From: Paracidovorax citrulli
Lineage (GTDB): Bacteria > Pseudomonadota > Gammaproteobacteria > Burkholderiales > Burkholderiaceae_C
Direction of reading: 5' to 3'
Assembly: GCF_900100305.1 (NCBI RefSeq)
Contig: NZ_FNEY01000011.1
Coordinates: 75,902-139,901, forward strand
DNA: 64,000 nucleotides
The notes under the pieces are model-generated. The model did not search any database. It worked only from the letters and a program-made list of their open reading frames with translations, and was not told the origin of the DNA. Position numbers and translations under genes: made by a program. This document shows positions 56,351-64,000 of this stretch, in pieces; position 1 is the first letter of the stretch; each line of letters opens with the position of its first letter.

Positions 56351-56872
56351 GTGACACGTCCCCTGCCCCGGCCCGCGCTGGCCAGTCCGCCGAGCTTTTC
56401 CCCCCGCGAGTTCCGCGACGCGCTCGGCATGTTCGCCACGGGCGTGACCATCGTCACCGCGCAGGATGCCGCCGGCGGCCTCGTGGGCCTCACGGCGAGT
56501 TCATTCAATTCGGTGTCGCTCGCGCCGCCGCTGGTGCTCTGGAGCCTGGGCCGCACCGCCGGTTCGATGAACGCGCTGGCCGCCGGTTCGCACTATGCGA
56601 TCAACGTGCTGGCCGCCGACCAGAAGGCCCTGGCCGAGCGTTTCGCCAGCCGCGGCGTGGACCGCTTCGCGGGCGTGGCGTACACGCTGGGCGTGGCGGG
56701 CGCGCCGCTGATCGAGGGGGCAGTGGCCACGTTCGAATGCTTCAATCGCAGCCGCTACGACGAAGGCGACCACGTCATCTTCGTCGGAGAGGTGGAGCGC
56801 TGCGCGCACCGCCCGGGCGTGCCGCCGCTGCTCTACCACGGCGGACGCTTCTATACGGAACATCCTCTCTGA
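56351..56872 (+). CDS. Flavin reductase family protein
   Basis: This 173-residue flavin reductase-like domain protein shows MFATGVTIVTAQD, LVGLTASSFNSVSLAPPLVLW and YAINVLAADQKALAERFASRG, typical of the FMN-binding split barrel. It would supply reduced flavin to a monooxygenase, but none is adjacent. The start is GTG (56351); no upstream ATG fits, and the next in-frame Met is too deep. It is convergent with minE. Confidence 0.85.
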   Translation: MTRPLPRPALASPPSFSPREFRDALGMFATGVTIVTAQDAAGGLVGLTASSFNSVSLAPPLVLWSLGRTAGSMNALAAGSHYAINVLAADQKALAERFASRGVDRFAGVAYTLGVAGAPLIEGAVATFECFNRSRYDEGDHVIFVGEVERCAHRPGVPPLLYHGGRFYTEHPL

Positions 56873-56904
56873 GCCGCCCGCGGCCGCCGGCCGCGCCTGG
56901 CCGC

Positions 56905-57171
56905 TCAGCGCACCGTGTCGGGCAGCTCGATCTTGACTTCGAGCACCTCGAGGTTGTCCTGGCGCTCCAGCTGCACCTTCAGGTCCTCGGGGCTGATCTT
57001 CACGTATTTGGAAATCACGGCGACGAGTTCGCGCTGCAGCGCGGGCAGGTAGTCCGGCTCCGAGGCATTGCGGCCATTGCGCTCGTGCGCGAGGATGATC
57101 TGCAGCCGCTCCTTGGCGACACTGGCGGTCTTCTTCTTTTCGCCGAGCAGGAATGAGAGAAAGGATGCCAT
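56905..57171 (-). CDS. minE: Cell division topological factor MinE
   Basis: This 88-residue MinE has the N-terminal MinD-activating helix region ([24 protein letters not shown] in outline) and a C-terminal dimerisation part ([21 protein letters not shown]). It drives MinCD oscillation to place the division site. It is the last gene of minC-minD-minE, 3 bases after minD. Confidence 0.95.
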   Translation of the reverse strand: MASFLSFLLGEKKKTASVAKERLQIILAHERNGRNASEPDYLPALQRELVAVISKYVKISPEDLKVQLERQDNLEVLEVKIELPDTVR

Positions 57172-57174
57172 GCG

Positions 57175-57990
57175 TTACCTCCCGCCGAAAATGCGCTTGA
57201 AGAAGCCGGGCTTCTGCGCGTCGATGAAGCGCAGGGGCTTGTCCTCGCCCAGGAAGCGCGCCACCACGTCCTTGTAGGCCTCGGACACGTCCGTGCCCTG
57301 CAGGTGAACGGCGGGCGTGCCCTGGTTGGACGCCTGCAGCACGCTTTCGGACTCGGGCACGACGCCGATGAGTTCGATGCGCAGGATGTCCTGGATGTCC
57401 TCCAGGCTCAGCATCTGCCCGTCCTGCACGCGGCCGGGGTTGTAGCGCGTGATGAGCAGGTGCTCCTTCACGGGCTCCTTGCCTTCGATGGCGCGGCGGG
57501 TCTTGCTGCCCAGCATGCCCAGGATGCGGTCGGAATCGCGCACCGAGGACACCTCCGGGTTGGTCACCAGCAGCGCTTCGTCGGCGAAGTGCATGGCCAT
57601 GAGCGCGCCGCTCTCGATGCCGGCGGGCGAGTCGCAGACGATGTATTCGAAGTCCATCGCGGCGAGGTCGTTCAGCACCTTCTCGACGCCCTCCTGCGTG
57701 AGCGCGTCCTTGTCGCGCGTCTGGCTGGCGGCCAGCACGAACAGGTTCTCGCACTGCTTGTCCTTGATGAGGGCCTGGTTCAGGTTGGCCTCGCCCTGGA
57801 TCACGTTGATGAGGTCGTACACGACGCGGCGCTCGCAACCCATGATGAGGTCGAGGTTGCGCAGGCCGACGTCGAAGTCGATCACGGCGGTCTTGTGGCC
57901 GCGCAGCGCGAGGCCCGATGCGAAGCTGGCGCTGGTGGTGGTCTTTCCCACGCCTCCCTTGCCGGAGGTCACGACGACGATTTTGGCCAT
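57175..57990 (-). CDS. minD: Septum site-determining ATPase MinD
   Basis: This 271-residue ParA/MinD ATPase has the deviant Walker A VTSGKGGVGKTTTSA, the switch I/II parts DFDVGLRNLDLIMG and CDSPAGIESGA, and a basic C-terminal amphipathic helix (FIDAQKPGFFKRIFG) that binds membrane. It recruits MinC and is stimulated by MinE. Confidence 0.96.
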   Translation of the reverse strand: MAKIVVVTSGKGGVGKTTTSASFASGLALRGHKTAVIDFDVGLRNLDLIMGCERRVVYDLINVIQGEANLNQALIKDKQCENLFVLAASQTRDKDALTQEGVEKVLNDLAAMDFEYIVCDSPAGIESGALMAMHFADEALLVTNPEVSSVRDSDRILGMLGSKTRRAIEGKEPVKEHLLITRYNPGRVQDGQMLSLEDIQDILRIELIGVVPESESVLQASNQGTPAVHLQGTDVSEAYKDVVARFLGEDKPLRFIDAQKPGFFKRIFGGR

Positions 57991-58029
57991 TTCTGCAAAT
58001 TCCTTGGGGCGTTGGTCTGGTGTTCTGGG

Positions 58030-58803
58030 TCAGGCGAGCGGCTCGATGATGAGCTTCTCGCCGTCGAGCCGCACCTGCGCGGGCTTGCCGCGCACGTTGT
58101 CGGGCAGTTCGGTATCGGTGGTGCGGTAGATGCCGGCCACCGAGACGAGCTGCGGTTCCAGGCAGGTGCTGAAGATACGGGCGGAGGTGTCGCCGCGCGC
58201 ACCGGCGATGGCCCGGCCGCGCAGCGGCGCATAGACGTGGATGTTGCCGTCGGCGATGACTTCGGCACCGAAGCTCACCACGGCCATCACCACGAGGTCG
58301 GAGCCGCGCGCATAGACCTGCTGGCCCGAGCGCAGCGGCTTGTCCACCACGACGGTGCCGGGCGCGGGAGCGGGCACTTCGCGCACCACCTCGACCTCCC
58401 GCACGACTTCGCGGACCACCTCCCGCGCAGGCGATTCGGACGCGGCGGGCGGCTGGGCGGCGCGGGCGGGCGCCGCCTCCGGCGCGGCCACGAGCCCGGC
58501 GGCGAGCGCGGCCTCCATCTGCGCGGGGCTGCCGCCGCGCACGGCCACGGGCTGGGTGCGGTGCTGACGCAGCAGGGCCACGAGGGCGGGAAAATCGATG
58601 GGCGCAGCCTCCTCGCGCACGGCGACGAGGTCGATCAGCACCGGATCGTTGTCGAAGAAGCCCGGGTCCTCCCCGAGGCGCGCGGCCAGGTCGGCAGCGA
58701 ACGCGTCGGCGTCGGTGGTCCGCAACGCCACGGCCACCACGGGCAGTTGGGCGCTCTTGAGGTCAAAGCTGGTGCGGGCCTGGCCCACCGTGTCAACGGC
58801 CAT
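58030..58803 (-). CDS. minC: Septum site-determining inhibitor MinC
   Basis: This 257-residue MinC starts at MAVDTVGQARTSFDLKSAQLP. The N-terminal FtsZ-inhibiting domain is about residues 1-110. An Ala/Pro linker with a Arg-Glu-Val repeat (REVVREVVREVEVVREV) leads to the C-terminal beta-helix (GQQVYARGSDLVVMAVVSFG; GDTSARIFSTCLEPQLVSVAG) that binds MinD. It heads the operon; minD follows after 39 bases. Confidence 0.94.
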   Translation of the reverse strand: MAVDTVGQARTSFDLKSAQLPVVAVALRTTDADAFAADLAARLGEDPGFFDNDPVLIDLVAVREEAAPIDFPALVALLRQHRTQPVAVRGGSPAQMEAALAAGLVAAPEAAPARAAQPPAASESPAREVVREVVREVEVVREVPAPAPGTVVVDKPLRSGQQVYARGSDLVVMAVVSFGAEVIADGNIHVYAPLRGRAIAGARGDTSARIFSTCLEPQLVSVAGIYRTTDTELPDNVRGKPAQVRLDGEKLIIEPLA

Positions 58804-58955
58804 GGAAGAAAGGTTTGGAGCAGGAATGTGGCGCACGACGTACGTGGACGCAGGCCTTCGTCAAAGTCGGGAAGTGTACCGTGGGCTTGAAAGCCGGGCG
58901 TCCCGAGACGTATCCACGCCTCTGCCTCGCCCAATGCTCGTGGCCACTTTGAAAT

Positions 58956-59016
58956 TTCGGGGGATTGTGCAATGGTTCGCCGAATTGTTTGCAAACCAGG
59001 ATATTCCATACACACT
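58956..59016 (+). promoter_or_regulatory. PIP box and -10-like motif upstream of the YopJ-family effector
   Basis: TTCGG at 58956-58960, 15 bases, TTCG at 58976-58979: an exact TTCGB-N15-TTCG match. CACACT at 59011-59016 fits YANNNT after a 31-base gap. The gene starts 32 bases later. Such promoters are driven by HrpX/HrpB-type activators of type III secretion. Confidence 0.8.
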
Positions 59017-59048
59017 GGATTACACAAAATCTCCCACATGAATTTCTC

Positions 59049-60143
59049 ATGCCTTTCAAAAAAATCATCAATAGTTTCAGACCTCACAGGAATACGTCAC
59101 GAACCGGCGCATCCGGGGTACAGGAACAGTCCACACGCAACTCCCGACAAAGCGGGAACAGTTCGCCTTTGCGCCCCCGCTCCTCCGGTTCATCAGGAAG
59201 CATGCCACCCCGGATGGAAGAAAAGACACGTCTTCTACAGAGTGCAATTTCAACAGCTAATAACCAAGGCATCAATCCAAGGTTCACCAACTACGGAGAA
59301 CACGTAGCCTATGCACTGGCTTGCAATCACCAGCCCGGCGAGGATATTCTCCAAATGGATATTGCCAACTTCAGCACGATCCAAGAGGTTTACAACAACC
59401 GCTTTCCCGAACTCAGGATGTGGCATGCAAATACTCCTTCGGCGCTTTTTCATGCCTTGTCCGATCGCTCCAGCGAGGGAAGCTGGCGGGCCGTGGTCAG
59501 GCTGTCAGCCAATGGGCAGCATCATGTCGCAGTGGATGTCCGCACTCGGTACGGGGCTGCGCCGAGCGTTATCGTGATGGAGCCTGCCGCCATGCATACA
59601 TACATGCCGGATTACTGGGCATTCATGGGCGAAGCGAAGAGCACACTTCCCGGGGATGTTCAACTGGCATTCATCGAGGTAGGGGCCCAGAAGTCTCCCG
59701 CCGACTGCGTGATGTTCGGGATGGGCTTCGCACTGGGGGCATTCCAGAAATCGGAGCTCTTCGACAACTGGCATAACAATCTGCACCGTCGCGGCACTCT
59801 GGAAGGCGAGCAGGAAAATCCGGAGGATTTTTGTGCCTCCCCCGACGTACTATTGGAAACAGCCGGAATCAAAAGGTTCAGTGGCACCAAACTACTCCCC
59901 CCTCTTTTCTACAAGCATACACAGTCTCGTTCGGTGCTTCAGGATCTGGATAAAGACCAGCCCGGCTCGGAGGAGAAAGATGTGAGCACCAGCGTACGGG
60001 ACAGGAAATCAGAAACCCTGGGCGAGCGCATCAGAGAGTTCGCCGTCGAACGGGATGAGCGCCGCTACAGTGCGTCCATTGAGACATTCAGGGCAACGAA
60101 GATCCGGACAACGCTGTCCAGAATGGGAAGAAGATCGGGTTGA
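59049..60143 (+). CDS. YopJ/AvrRxv-family type III effector (acetyltransferase)
   Basis: This 364-residue protein has an N-terminal 55 residues rich in Ser, Arg and Asn, as in type III secretion signals. The catalytic triad His159 (GQHHVAVDV), Glu178 (VIVMEPA) and Cys220 (SPADCVMFGMGFALG) has the spacing 19 and 42, as in YopJ (19 and 44). The C-terminal KLLPPLFYKHTQSRS is a family signature. Such enzymes acetylate Ser/Thr/Lys of host kinases or immune proteins in the presence of IP6. The start ATG at 59049 was chosen by the PIP-box promoter. Base composition is clearly lower in GC than minC and pssA on both sides, a sign of horizontal origin. Confidence 0.88.
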   Translation: MPFKKIINSFRPHRNTSRTGASGVQEQSTRNSRQSGNSSPLRPRSSGSSGSMPPRMEEKTRLLQSAISTANNQGINPRFTNYGEHVAYALACNHQPGEDILQMDIANFSTIQEVYNNRFPELRMWHANTPSALFHALSDRSSEGSWRAVVRLSANGQHHVAVDVRTRYGAAPSVIVMEPAAMHTYMPDYWAFMGEAKSTLPGDVQLAFIEVGAQKSPADCVMFGMGFALGAFQKSELFDNWHNNLHRRGTLEGEQENPEDFCASPDVLLETAGIKRFSGTKLLPPLFYKHTQSRSVLQDLDKDQPGSEEKDVSTSVRDRKSETLGERIREFAVERDERRYSASIETFRATKIRTTLSRMGRRSG

Positions 60144-60211
60144 TCCCGTGACCGCCTTGCTACGCCCACATGCGATGCCGACGGCCGTAGCCTCCCGCTC
60201 TGGTGCGGCAA

Positions 60212-60835
60212 TCAGAACTTCGGAATGCGGATCCGGCTGATCATGAGCGAGCCGGACACCGCGAACAGCAGCACGAAGGGATGCAGCGTGAAGCCTCCCA
60301 CCAGCAGCTTGCCGAACCACAGGTTCTCGCGCACGGCGCCGAGCGATGCGGCCAGTGCCATGAGTCCCACGAGCACGATGGACGTGGGGATCGGCGTGCC
60401 TTCGAAGTACTTCACCTTGCCCGAGCCTTCGGAGAGCGTTTCCGCCGTGACATTGTAGCGCGCGAGGCGCGAGACGCCGCAGGCCACGAAGAAGGCCAGC
60501 ACGATGCGGTCGTAGAGGCCCTGCATGCCGCAGGCGTAGGCGATGATGGCCGGGGCCACGCCGAACGAAATCACGTCGGCCAGCGAATCCAGCTCGCGGC
60601 CCATGGCGGAGGATTTCTGCCGCCAGCGCGCGACGCGGCCGTCGAGCACGTCGAAGACCAGCGCCGCGAGCACCAGCGCGGCGGCGAAGTACACGTGGCG
60701 CACGTCGCCCGTCTCCATGAAGGTCATGGAGGAGAACAGCGCCCCCACGCCGCACACGGCGTTGCCCAGCGTGAACCAGTCGGCCAGGTGGAACTCGCGG
60801 ATCATCGAAAAACGCTTGGGGGCTTGCGGGGTCAT
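60212..60835 (-). CDS. pssA: CDP-diacylglycerol-serine O-phosphatidyltransferase
   Basis: This 207-residue integral membrane enzyme joins serine to CDP-diacylglycerol, giving phosphatidylserine. The CDP-alcohol phosphatidyltransferase motif is DVLDGRVARWRQKSSAMGRE followed by LDSLAD, matching DGx2ARx8Gx3Dx3D. About six further hydrophobic segments are present (IREFHLADWFTLGNAVCGVG at the start). The gene is convergent with the effector gene. Confidence 0.93.
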   Translation of the reverse strand: MTPQAPKRFSMIREFHLADWFTLGNAVCGVGALFSSMTFMETGDVRHVYFAAALVLAALVFDVLDGRVARWRQKSSAMGRELDSLADVISFGVAPAIIAYACGMQGLYDRIVLAFFVACGVSRLARYNVTAETLSEGSGKVKYFEGTPIPTSIVLVGLMALAASLGAVRENLWFGKLLVGGFTLHPFVLLFAVSGSLMISRIRIPKF

Positions 60836-60934
60836 GGGCGGTCTTTCCTTCCTGGCAGTTTCCTGCGGATGCTGCGGCGCGGGGCCGTCAGCCGATTATG
60901 GGACGGGGCCGGCGCGGGCCTCGTCAGGTATGTC

Positions 60935-61387
60935 CTACCGGCGCGCGCCCGGACCCTGCTGGGGCGACGCGCGCAGGGTTTCCAGGTGGATGCTCGTTTC
61001 CGTGTTGCGGATGCCCTTGATGAGCCGGATGCGCTCCAGCGCCTGGGCCAGCTCGGCCAGGGACGCGACCTGCAGTTCGGCCAGGAGATCCCACTGGCCG
61101 TTGGTGGCGTGCAGGGACAGCACGCTCGGCTCGCCCAGCAGCGAGGCGGTGACGCGGCGCGCGTCGTTGCCCTCGATGGAAATGCTCATCCAGGCCTGCA
61201 GGCCACCGGTTTCCCCCTCCGGCCGCAACCGCACGGTGTAGCCGACGATCGTTCCCGCGTCCTCCAGCTTGCGGATGCGGTTGGTGACCGTGCCGCGCGA
61301 CACGCCCAGGCGCGTCGCCAGCGTCGCCACGCTGGCGCGGGCGTTGTGGCGCAGGGCGGCGATGAGTTGCCGGTCGATGTTGTCCAT
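60935..61387 (-). CDS. Lrp/AsnC-family regulator
   Basis: This 150-residue regulator has an N-terminal HTH (NIDRQLIAALRHNARASVATLA and LGVSRGTVTNRIRKLE) and a C-terminal RAM domain (GQWDLLAELQVASLAELAQAL). The start MDNIDRQ is typical of the family; a Met seven codons upstream is possible. It is divergent from ornithine cyclodeaminase, and the pair arginase/cyclodeaminase is the likely target. The 116-base gap carries two inverted repeats. Confidence 0.88.
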   Translation of the reverse strand: MDNIDRQLIAALRHNARASVATLATRLGVSRGTVTNRIRKLEDAGTIVGYTVRLRPEGETGGLQAWMSISIEGNDARRVTASLLGEPSVLSLHATNGQWDLLAELQVASLAELAQALERIRLIKGIRNTETSIHLETLRASPQQGPGARR

Positions 61388-61423
61388 AGTGTCAACGAAT
61401 GCTGCCATAACGCCAGCTTTCTG

Positions 61424-61457
61424 CGCAATTGCGGTCAATCCTGGCGATTTGGATTGA
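61424..61457. promoter_or_regulatory. Inverted repeats in the Lrp/ocd divergent promoter
   Basis: A perfect palindrome CGCAATTGCG lies at 61424-61433, and TCAATCC-N9-GGATTGA at 61435-61457. Both fall between the divergent Lrp-type regulator and the ornithine cyclodeaminase gene and could be its operators. Sequence alone cannot prove this. Confidence 0.4.
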
Positions 61458-61503
61458 TGCACGCCTGTGGGAACCTCGTACACCAGCACCGAAGAGGCAT
61501 GCC

Positions 61504-62646
61504 ATGGACCGCACCCATACCTTTCGCCCAGCCCTGCGCCGCACCGGATCCACCGAATTCCTGGACGCACCGCGTGCCGCCGAACTGGTGGGAAGCACGG
61601 GCGTCATCGCCTGCCTGCGCGCCATCGCCCAGGCCATCGAGGCCGACTTCGCCCGGTGGAACGACTTCGACAAGACCGCCCGCACGGCCGCCCATTCGCC
61701 GCGCGGCGTGATCGAGCTCATGCCCGTGGCCGATACCCGGCCCGGCGGCGGCTATGCCTTCAAGTATGTCAACGGCCACCCGGCCAACACGCAGGACGGG
61801 CTGCCCACGGTGATGGCCTTCGGCGCCCTGGCGGACGTGGACACGGGCCTGCCGGTGTTCCTGGGCGAGCTCACCCTGACCACCGCGCTGCGCACGGCCG
61901 CCACCTCGGCCGTGGCGGCCCGGCGGCTGACTCGGCAGGACAGCCGCTGCATGGCGCTGATCGGCAACGGCTCGCAGGCCGAGTTCCAGGCGCTGGCGTT
62001 CTTCGGACTGCTGGGCGTGCGCGAACTGCGGCTGTACGACACCGATCCCGCGGCCACGCGCAAGCTCGTGCGCAACCTCGGCCCCTACGATGGGCTGCGC
62101 TGCGTGCCGTGCGCGAGCGCGCGCGAAGCGGTGCGCGGCGCCGACATCGTGACCACGGCGACCGCCGACAAGGCCCGCGCCGCCATCGTCCAGGCCGACA
62201 TGCTGGAGCCGGGGATGCACCTGAACGCCGTGGGCGGCGACTGTCCGGGCAAGACCGAGCTGGCGCCGGAGGTGCTGCGGGCAGGTGCGGTTTTCGTGGA
62301 ATACGAGCCGCAGACCCGCATCGAGGGCGACCTGCAGCAGATGCCGGCGGACTTTCCCGTCACCGAGCTCTGGCGCGTGCTGGCGGGTACGGCGCCGGGG
62401 CGCGTGTCGCCCGGGCAGGTGACGGTGTTCGATTCGGTGGGCTTCGCGCTGGAGGACTACTCCGCCCTGCGCACCATGCGTGCGCTGGGCCAGGCGGCCG
62501 GGCTGCTGGACCGCATCGCCCTGGTGCCGGACCTGGCCGATCCGAAGGACCTGTACGCGCAGTTGCGGCCCTGGTTGCCCGAAGGCGCCCCCGGCGCAGC
62601 CGCGTCGGCGCCGCGCGCTCCCACCTTCGCGCACGGGGCGGCCTGA
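61504..62646 (+). CDS. ocd: Ornithine cyclodeaminase
   Basis: This 380-residue ornithine cyclodeaminase-type enzyme shows GGYAFKYVNGHPANTQDGLPTV near the start, the Rossmann part IGNGSQAEFQALAF, and LNAVGGDCPGKTELAPEVL. It deaminates and cyclises ornithine to proline. Arginase follows 61 bases downstream, giving arginine to ornithine to proline. A C-terminal Ala/Pro tail of about 25 residues is extra. The start MDRTHTFRPAL has the family N-terminal region. Confidence 0.9.
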   Translation: MDRTHTFRPALRRTGSTEFLDAPRAAELVGSTGVIACLRAIAQAIEADFARWNDFDKTARTAAHSPRGVIELMPVADTRPGGGYAFKYVNGHPANTQDGLPTVMAFGALADVDTGLPVFLGELTLTTALRTAATSAVAARRLTRQDSRCMALIGNGSQAEFQALAFFGLLGVRELRLYDTDPAATRKLVRNLGPYDGLRCVPCASAREAVRGADIVTTATADKARAAIVQADMLEPGMHLNAVGGDCPGKTELAPEVLRAGAVFVEYEPQTRIEGDLQQMPADFPVTELWRVLAGTAPGRVSPGQVTVFDSVGFALEDYSALRTMRALGQAAGLLDRIALVPDLADPKDLYAQLRPWLPEGAPGAAASAPRAPTFAHGAA

Positions 62647-62707
62647 TCTCCGACGCCATCGCGCCGGTCCGCACCGCACAATGGCCGCAGCAGGAGAAAC
62701 GCCCACC

Positions 62708-63667
62708 ATGGTCAACGCCCCCTTTCCACGCCCGGTCACGCTGATCGGCGTTCCCACCGACGTCGGCGCCGCCCGTCTGGGCGCGGCCATGGGCCCGGAC
62801 GCGCTGCGCGTGGCCCAGCTCGGTCCGGCGCTCGAACGGCTGGGACTGGAGGTCGAGGACCTGGGCAATCTGCACGGCCCGCCGAACCCGCGCGGCGAGC
62901 GCACGGCCGAGGGCCTGCGCAACCTCGCCGAATGCGAGGCATGGAACCGCTCCACGCACGATGCGGTGTTCGCCCAGCTGCAGGCCGGTCATCTGCCGGT
63001 GATGCTGGGTGGCGACCACAACCTCGCCATCGGCTCGGTCAGTGCCGTGGCGCGCCACTGCCGCGATACCGGCAAGCGGCTGCGCGTGCTGTGGCTGGAC
63101 GCGCATTCCGACAGCAACACGCCGGAGATCTCGCCCAGCGGCAACGTGCACGGCGTGCCGGTGGCCAGCCTCTGCGGGCTGGGTCCTCCCGCGCTCGCGG
63201 CGCTCGGCGGCCCCGGGCCGGCGCTGCGTGGCGCGCAGATGTGCCAGATCGGGCTGCGCAGCGTGGATGCGGCCGAGAAGCGCATGATCCACGAGCTCGG
63301 GCTGGAGGTGTACGACATGCGCGCGATCGACGAACTCGGCATGCGCGAGGTGATGCGCCGCGCGCTCGCCGGGCTGGAGGGCGACGATGGCGCGCACCTG
63401 CACCTGAGCTTCGACGTGGACTTCCTCGACCCGGAGATCGCGCCCGGCACGGGCACCACGGTGCGCGGCGGGCCGAACTACCGCGAGGCCCAGCTGTGCA
63501 TGGAGATGATCGCGGACACGGGGCGCCTGGCCTCGCTCGACATCGTGGAGCTGAACCCCGCGCTCGACATCCGCAACCAGACCGCCGAACTCGTGGTGGA
63601 TCTGGTGGAGAGCCTGTTCGGCAAGAGCACGCTGGTGCGCGCGCCGGCCCCCGCCGGGCGGCGCTAG
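62708..63667 (+). CDS. rocF: Arginase
   Basis: This 319-residue arginase cleaves arginine to ornithine and urea. Manganese ligands are seen in GGDHNLAIGS, LWLDAHSDSNTP and SFDVDFLDPEIAPGTGT. It runs into ornithine cyclodeaminase chemistry from the adjacent gene. The end codons CGC TAG are met directly by the IS element: the TAG lies in the insertion target, so arginase keeps its stop and is not truncated. Confidence 0.94.
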   Translation: MVNAPFPRPVTLIGVPTDVGAARLGAAMGPDALRVAQLGPALERLGLEVEDLGNLHGPPNPRGERTAEGLRNLAECEAWNRSTHDAVFAQLQAGHLPVMLGGDHNLAIGSVSAVARHCRDTGKRLRVLWLDAHSDSNTPEISPSGNVHGVPVASLCGLGPPALAALGGPGPALRGAQMCQIGLRSVDAAEKRMIHELGLEVYDMRAIDELGMREVMRRALAGLEGDDGAHLHLSFDVDFLDPEIAPGTGTTVRGGPNYREAQLCMEMIADTGRLASLDIVELNPALDIRNQTAELVVDLVESLFGKSTLVRAPAPAGRR

Positions 63668-63668
63668 C
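63663..63668. repeat. IS481-type target site GCTAGC at the arginase stop
   Basis: GCTAGC fits the NCTAGN target known for Bordetella IS481-type elements, which duplicate six bases on insertion. The next base (63669) begins TGTTGAGTCTCAC, a likely terminal repeat of the element. The same six bases hold the arginase TAG and, on the other strand, the transposase TAG. The second copy lies beyond the window. Confidence 0.6.
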
Positions 63669-64000
63669 TGTTGAGTCTCACGAGGTTGTTCACACCCGGA
63701 ATGCGTGTGATGGGAGGCTGATGGCCGAGCGCGGAGTGTGGCCGGCACCAGTTGTAGCCGTCAATGAAGGGCTGCAGGGCAGCCGTGCGTTGGGCTGAGC
63801 TTTCGTAGGGTCTGGCATAGGCCCACTCCCGCAGGCTGGTCTGTACGAATCGCTCGGCCTTGCCGTTGGTCTTGGGCGTATAGGGCCGCGTGCGGATGTG
63901 GCGGATGCCCAATTCCTCGCAGGCCGCGCGGAAGGCGTTTTTGTAGCCAGAGCCGTTGTCGGTCATGACGCGCTCGATGCGTACGCCGATGTTGGCGTAG
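63664..64000 (-). mobile_element. IS481-family transposase, 3' part of the gene (cut by window edge)
   Basis: The frame is open to the window edge on the minus strand (reads YANIGVRIERV before MTDNGSGY). The visible product is the C-terminal part of a DDE integrase-core transposase: MTDNGSGYKNAF with the second Asp, RPYTPKTNGKAERF with the catalytic Glu region, and YNWCRPHSALGHQPP at the end. This is the IS481 style. The last sense codon AGC uses one base of the element end, and the TAG stop is supplied by the target sequence. The element inserted exactly after rocF. Confidence 0.85.

Overview
This 64 kb window looks like chromosome from a high-GC betaproteobacterium of the Comamonadaceae, most likely a plant-associated Acidovorax. 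The gene content and compact layout fit that family. Two genes carry the features of Hrp-regulated type III effectors: one is a YopJ/AvrRxv acetyltransferase, the other a large Ala-rich helical protein. Each has an exact plant-inducible promoter (PIP) box, TTCGB-N15-TTCG, with a -10-like YANNNT motif 31-32 bases downstream. The genus is inferred from family recall; no alignment was run.

Layout. 1-6.6 kb: the end of a homocysteine methyltransferase; a histidine kinase and an NtrC-type sigma-54 activator; a sigma-54-like promoter reading into two proteins that share a duplicated small domain; an MFS transporter. 6.9-8.4 kb: a membrane chemoreceptor. 8.5-12.6 kb: a four-gene salicylate 5-hydroxylase operon (nagAa-G-H-Ab order) and its divergent LysR regulator, whose last codons are frameshifted. 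13.0-24.0 kb: a lower-GC defence island, one tightly coupled minus-strand operon of HTH protein, SNF2-type helicase, DUF4391-like protein, type III Mod, DarT, DarG and Res. 24.6-29.2 kb: OmpW porin, a MeSA-esterase-like hydrolase, a YheO/DauR regulator and a divergent PLP-enzyme/ornithine-cyclodeaminase-like pair. 29.2-34.2 kb: AraC regulator, aromatic acid transporter and the gentisate pathway (nagL, nagK, nagI), with a divergent LysR gene. 35.4-37.1 kb: AidB-type acyl-CoA dehydrogenase. 37.1-41.0 kb: the large candidate effector. 41.1-56.9 kb: housekeeping genes (threonine dehydratase, opgD, queC, pckG, LysR genes, UspA, dadA, a carboxypeptidase, hydrolases, a flavin reductase). 56.9-58.8 kb: minCDE. 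59.0-60.1 kb: YopJ-family effector. 60.2-63.7 kb: pssA, an Lrp regulator, ornithine cyclodeaminase and arginase. From 63.67 kb: an IS481-type element running off the window.

How the parts work together. The two nag-like blocks, about 20 kb apart, together encode salicylate -> gentisate -> maleylpyruvate -> fumarylpyruvate -> fumarate + pyruvate. Salicylate is a plant defence hormone, so this catabolism sits naturally beside type III effectors. The defence island lies directly after the salicylate regulator, between the two blocks. Its unusual feature is a DNA ADP-ribosylation toxin-antitoxin pair (DarT/DarG) embedded between the mod and res genes of a type III-like restriction system that also carries a helicase and a DUF4391-like protein. 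I do not recognise this composite as a named system, and it is the strongest candidate for something undescribed.
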